Positions 62,848 through 64,000 of a stretch of DNA of 64,000 bases are shown here, piece by piece. Position numbers and translations under genes: made by a program. Within the stretch, counting starts at the first letter, position 1. Every line of letters starts with the position of its first letter. Source of the stretch: Candidatus Scotarchaeum otlingeri (lineage in GTDB: Archaea > Thermoproteota > Nitrososphaeria > Geothermarchaeales > JDFR-13); the NCBI GenBank assembly GCA_002011075.2, contig MTMA02000006.1:1-64000 (forward strand), in the 5' to 3' direction. The notes beneath the pieces are model-generated. The model saw nothing but the letters and a program-made list of their open reading frames with translations, had not been told where the DNA came from and searched no databases.

Positions 62848-63594
62848 ATGGCTGAAGTATCGAAAGGCGACATTATATATATGGATTATGTCGGGTACAT
62901 ATCTGAATCGAATGAAGTATTCGATACTACAATAGAAGAAGTGGCGAAGGAGTCAGGGATATATAATGCTAATGCTAGGTACCAGCCAATAGTAGTGGCT
63001 GTAGGCGCGAAATGGGTTATAGAAGGTGTAGATGAATCGCTAATAGGAAAGAAAGAAGGTGAAGAGTACGAGGTTGATGTGCCTCCTGAGAAGGGCTACG
63101 GAAATAGAGACCCAAATAAAATTAAAATTATGACGGAGAAGCGTCTGCGCGATGCAGGTGTCAAAGGCGATATAACTCCCGGCGCAATAATAGAAGTAAA
63201 TGGTGCCCCCGCAGTAGTCAGAGTAGTAAGCGGTGGCAGGGTCCTTGTAGACTTTAATCCACCTCTTGCTGGTAAACACCTTAAGTATAAAATTATAATC
63301 AAAAAGATATGTAAAACTGTCAAAGAAAAAATCGAAGCGATAATAACTAGACACAACGGAGAATTACTTAAAAACGTACGTATAAAGATTAGTGAAAAAA
63401 CCGGAGTAGTAGAGATTAAGCTAGATGGATATTCGATTGAAAATCCTTCAATACACTTTATTAAGAAGGAGATTGCAGATGATATTCTTCTTCTAATAAA
63501 TAAAATTAAAACTGTAAGATATGTAGAGCAGATATCTAGAGAAGAGGAAGAACAAGAGACGCAGAAAGCTGAAAGCGAAGCGGACACGGGATAG
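62848..63594 (+). CDS. FKBP-type peptidyl-prolyl isomerase (SlyD-like)
   Basis: 249 residues. KGDIIYMDYVGYISESNEVFDTT and GKKEGEEYEVDVPPEKGYGNRDP (FKBP with IF insert) and AGKHLKYKIIIKKI give the SlyD-like fold of archaea; about 85 extra residues follow. ATG at 62848 lies after GGTGAT. Its 3' end overlaps UPF0179 by 59 nt, tail to tail. Confidence 0.92.
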   Translation: MAEVSKGDIIYMDYVGYISESNEVFDTTIEEVAKESGIYNANARYQPIVVAVGAKWVIEGVDESLIGKKEGEEYEVDVPPEKGYGNRDPNKIKIMTEKRLRDAGVKGDITPGAIIEVNGAPAVVRVVSGGRVLVDFNPPLAGKHLKYKIIIKKICKTVKEKIEAIITRHNGELLKNVRIKISEKTGVVEIKLDGYSIENPSIHFIKKEIADDILLLINKIKTVRYVEQISREEEEQETQKAESEADTG

Positions 63595-64000
63595 TTCCAT
63601 AAACTTTAATTACCATAATTTTATCTTTATCTCTTAAACCAATAGGGAAACACTCATTTCTAAACTTACAATTATAATTATTACAATCTATATTTTCATA
63701 TCTTGTATTAACCCCCTCCTTGGCTCTTCTCGTTAATAAATTGACCTTAATATATGCCATTTTAATTTGAACTGGAACAACAGTTTCATTAACAAGAATA
63801 CAATATAGTTGGTCATGGGCATCACGTTTTATTTTTTTAACAACTTCATATATTCTATTTTCAACTAGCTTATCTTGACATATCTTTTTAAGTTTGCATG
63901 GTTCACAAAATTTATTCTTAATAATATAATACCTGTACCCCACCTTAGCGACTCTTTCAGGTAAGAGAGTAATTATTCTTTGATCCTTCATTTCCCTCAT
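63536..64000 (-). CDS. UPF0179 family protein
   Basis: 154 residues at the window edge. Cys-rich clusters CEPCKLKKIC and CNNYNCKFRNEC with a final IPCP resemble UPF0179, an archaeal family with possible metal or Fe-S cluster binding and unknown role. ATG at the edge (64000) may not be the true start; MKDQRIITLLPERV at 63991 fits the family. The convergent overlap with the FKBP gene is long (59 nt). Confidence 0.8.
   Translation of the reverse strand: MREMKDQRIITLLPERVAKVGYRYYIIKNKFCEPCKLKKICQDKLVENRIYEVVKKIKRDAHDQLYCILVNETVVPVQIKMAYIKVNLLTRRAKEGVNTRYENIDCNNYNCKFRNECFPIGLRDKDKIMVIKVYGTIPCPLRFQLSASLVLPLL

Noticed and set aside
63096-63587. A 163-residue antisense ORF in the FKBP gene
   Set aside because: Shadow of a well-supported gene; Ser/Leu/Ile-rich without motifs.

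Overview
The window comes from an archaeon. It starts inside a GC-rich 16S rRNA gene read on the minus strand and then carries about 75 closely packed, AT-rich protein genes, five tRNA genes (three of them with introns) and no mobile element, CRISPR array or prophage. Archaeal marks include an archaeal 16S 5' end, BHB-type tRNA introns, archaeal S-adenosylmethionine synthetase, geranylgeranylglyceryl-phosphate synthase (ether lipids), AglB, SRP54, L44e/S27e/L10e/L21e, RpoL/RpoF/TFS, archaeal primase, PCNA and Orc1/Cdc6. Both subunits of DNA polymerase D sit beside an Elf1-type elongation factor and an arcadin-1-like protein. Together with the helicase-bearing form of Hef and NucS, this mixture suggests a PolD-containing lineage on the TACK/Asgard side (for example Korarchaeia, Bathyarchaeia or a thermophilic Asgard group) rather than a classical crenarchaeote or euryarchaeote. 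The lineage is an inference and is not settled by this sequence. GC-rich rRNA and tRNA genes in AT-rich DNA suggest a thermophile.

Layout. 1-1.1 kb: 5' part of 16S rRNA with its leader hairpins and promoter. 1.2-3.6 kb: a flavin-fold/UbiA prenyltransferase fusion, tRNA-Leu(UAA) with two introns, tRNA-Arg(CCU) with a tiny intron, UPF0147. 3.7-12.1 kb: repair and topology genes (Hef, thymidylate kinase, XPD-like helicase, a degenerate ATPase-like protein, type IA topoisomerase whose true start appears to be AUU). 12.3-15.7 kb: glycine cleavage T and H proteins with serine hydroxymethyltransferase. 15.8-23.8 kb: tRNA-Gly, GPN GTPase, ATP-grasp protein, coiled-coil protein, DUF373 membrane protein overlapping cis-prenyltransferase, an AIR-synthase-like protein, PurA, CBS protein. 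23.9-30.5 kb: Rqc2/NEMF homologue, EMC6-like membrane protein, RadA/RadB paralogue, RIO2, MAT, LSm, NucS. 30.6-30.8 kb: tRNA-Leu(CAG) and tRNA-Ser(CGA).

30.9-40.3 kb is a replication island: PolD small subunit, Orc1/Cdc6, a 427-bp AT-rich intergenic region that looks like the replication origin (GTGAAT/ATTCAC repeats and an ORB-like box), two winged-helix proteins (one membrane-anchored), a small HTH-like protein with a 26-bp palindrome at its start, then Elf1, GGGP synthase and the PolD large subunit in one overlapping operon. 40.3-46.3 kb: a candidate C/D box sRNA, isoleucyl-tRNA synthetase and AglB. 46.3-54.9 kb is one long minus-strand run joining replication (GINS, PriS, PriL, PCNA), transcription (TFS, RpoL), exosome (Csl4) and translation (Nop10, eIF2-alpha, S27e, L44e, Dph2, L10e, TrmJ-like). 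55-64 kb: a DRG-like protein that has lost its GTPase motifs, DUF655, RpoF, L21e, a Pus10 homologue lacking its catalytic domain, SRP54, a PAC2 proteasome-assembly-like protein, Hsp20, NMN adenylyltransferase, a class V aminotransferase, an FKBP-type isomerase and UPF0179.

Most genes are core information-processing functions. I found no defence island or obvious horizontally acquired cassette. The points most worth a second look are the origin and its flanking regulators, the degenerate DRG protein, the truncated Pus10, the AUU start of the topoisomerase and the two-intron tRNA-Leu.
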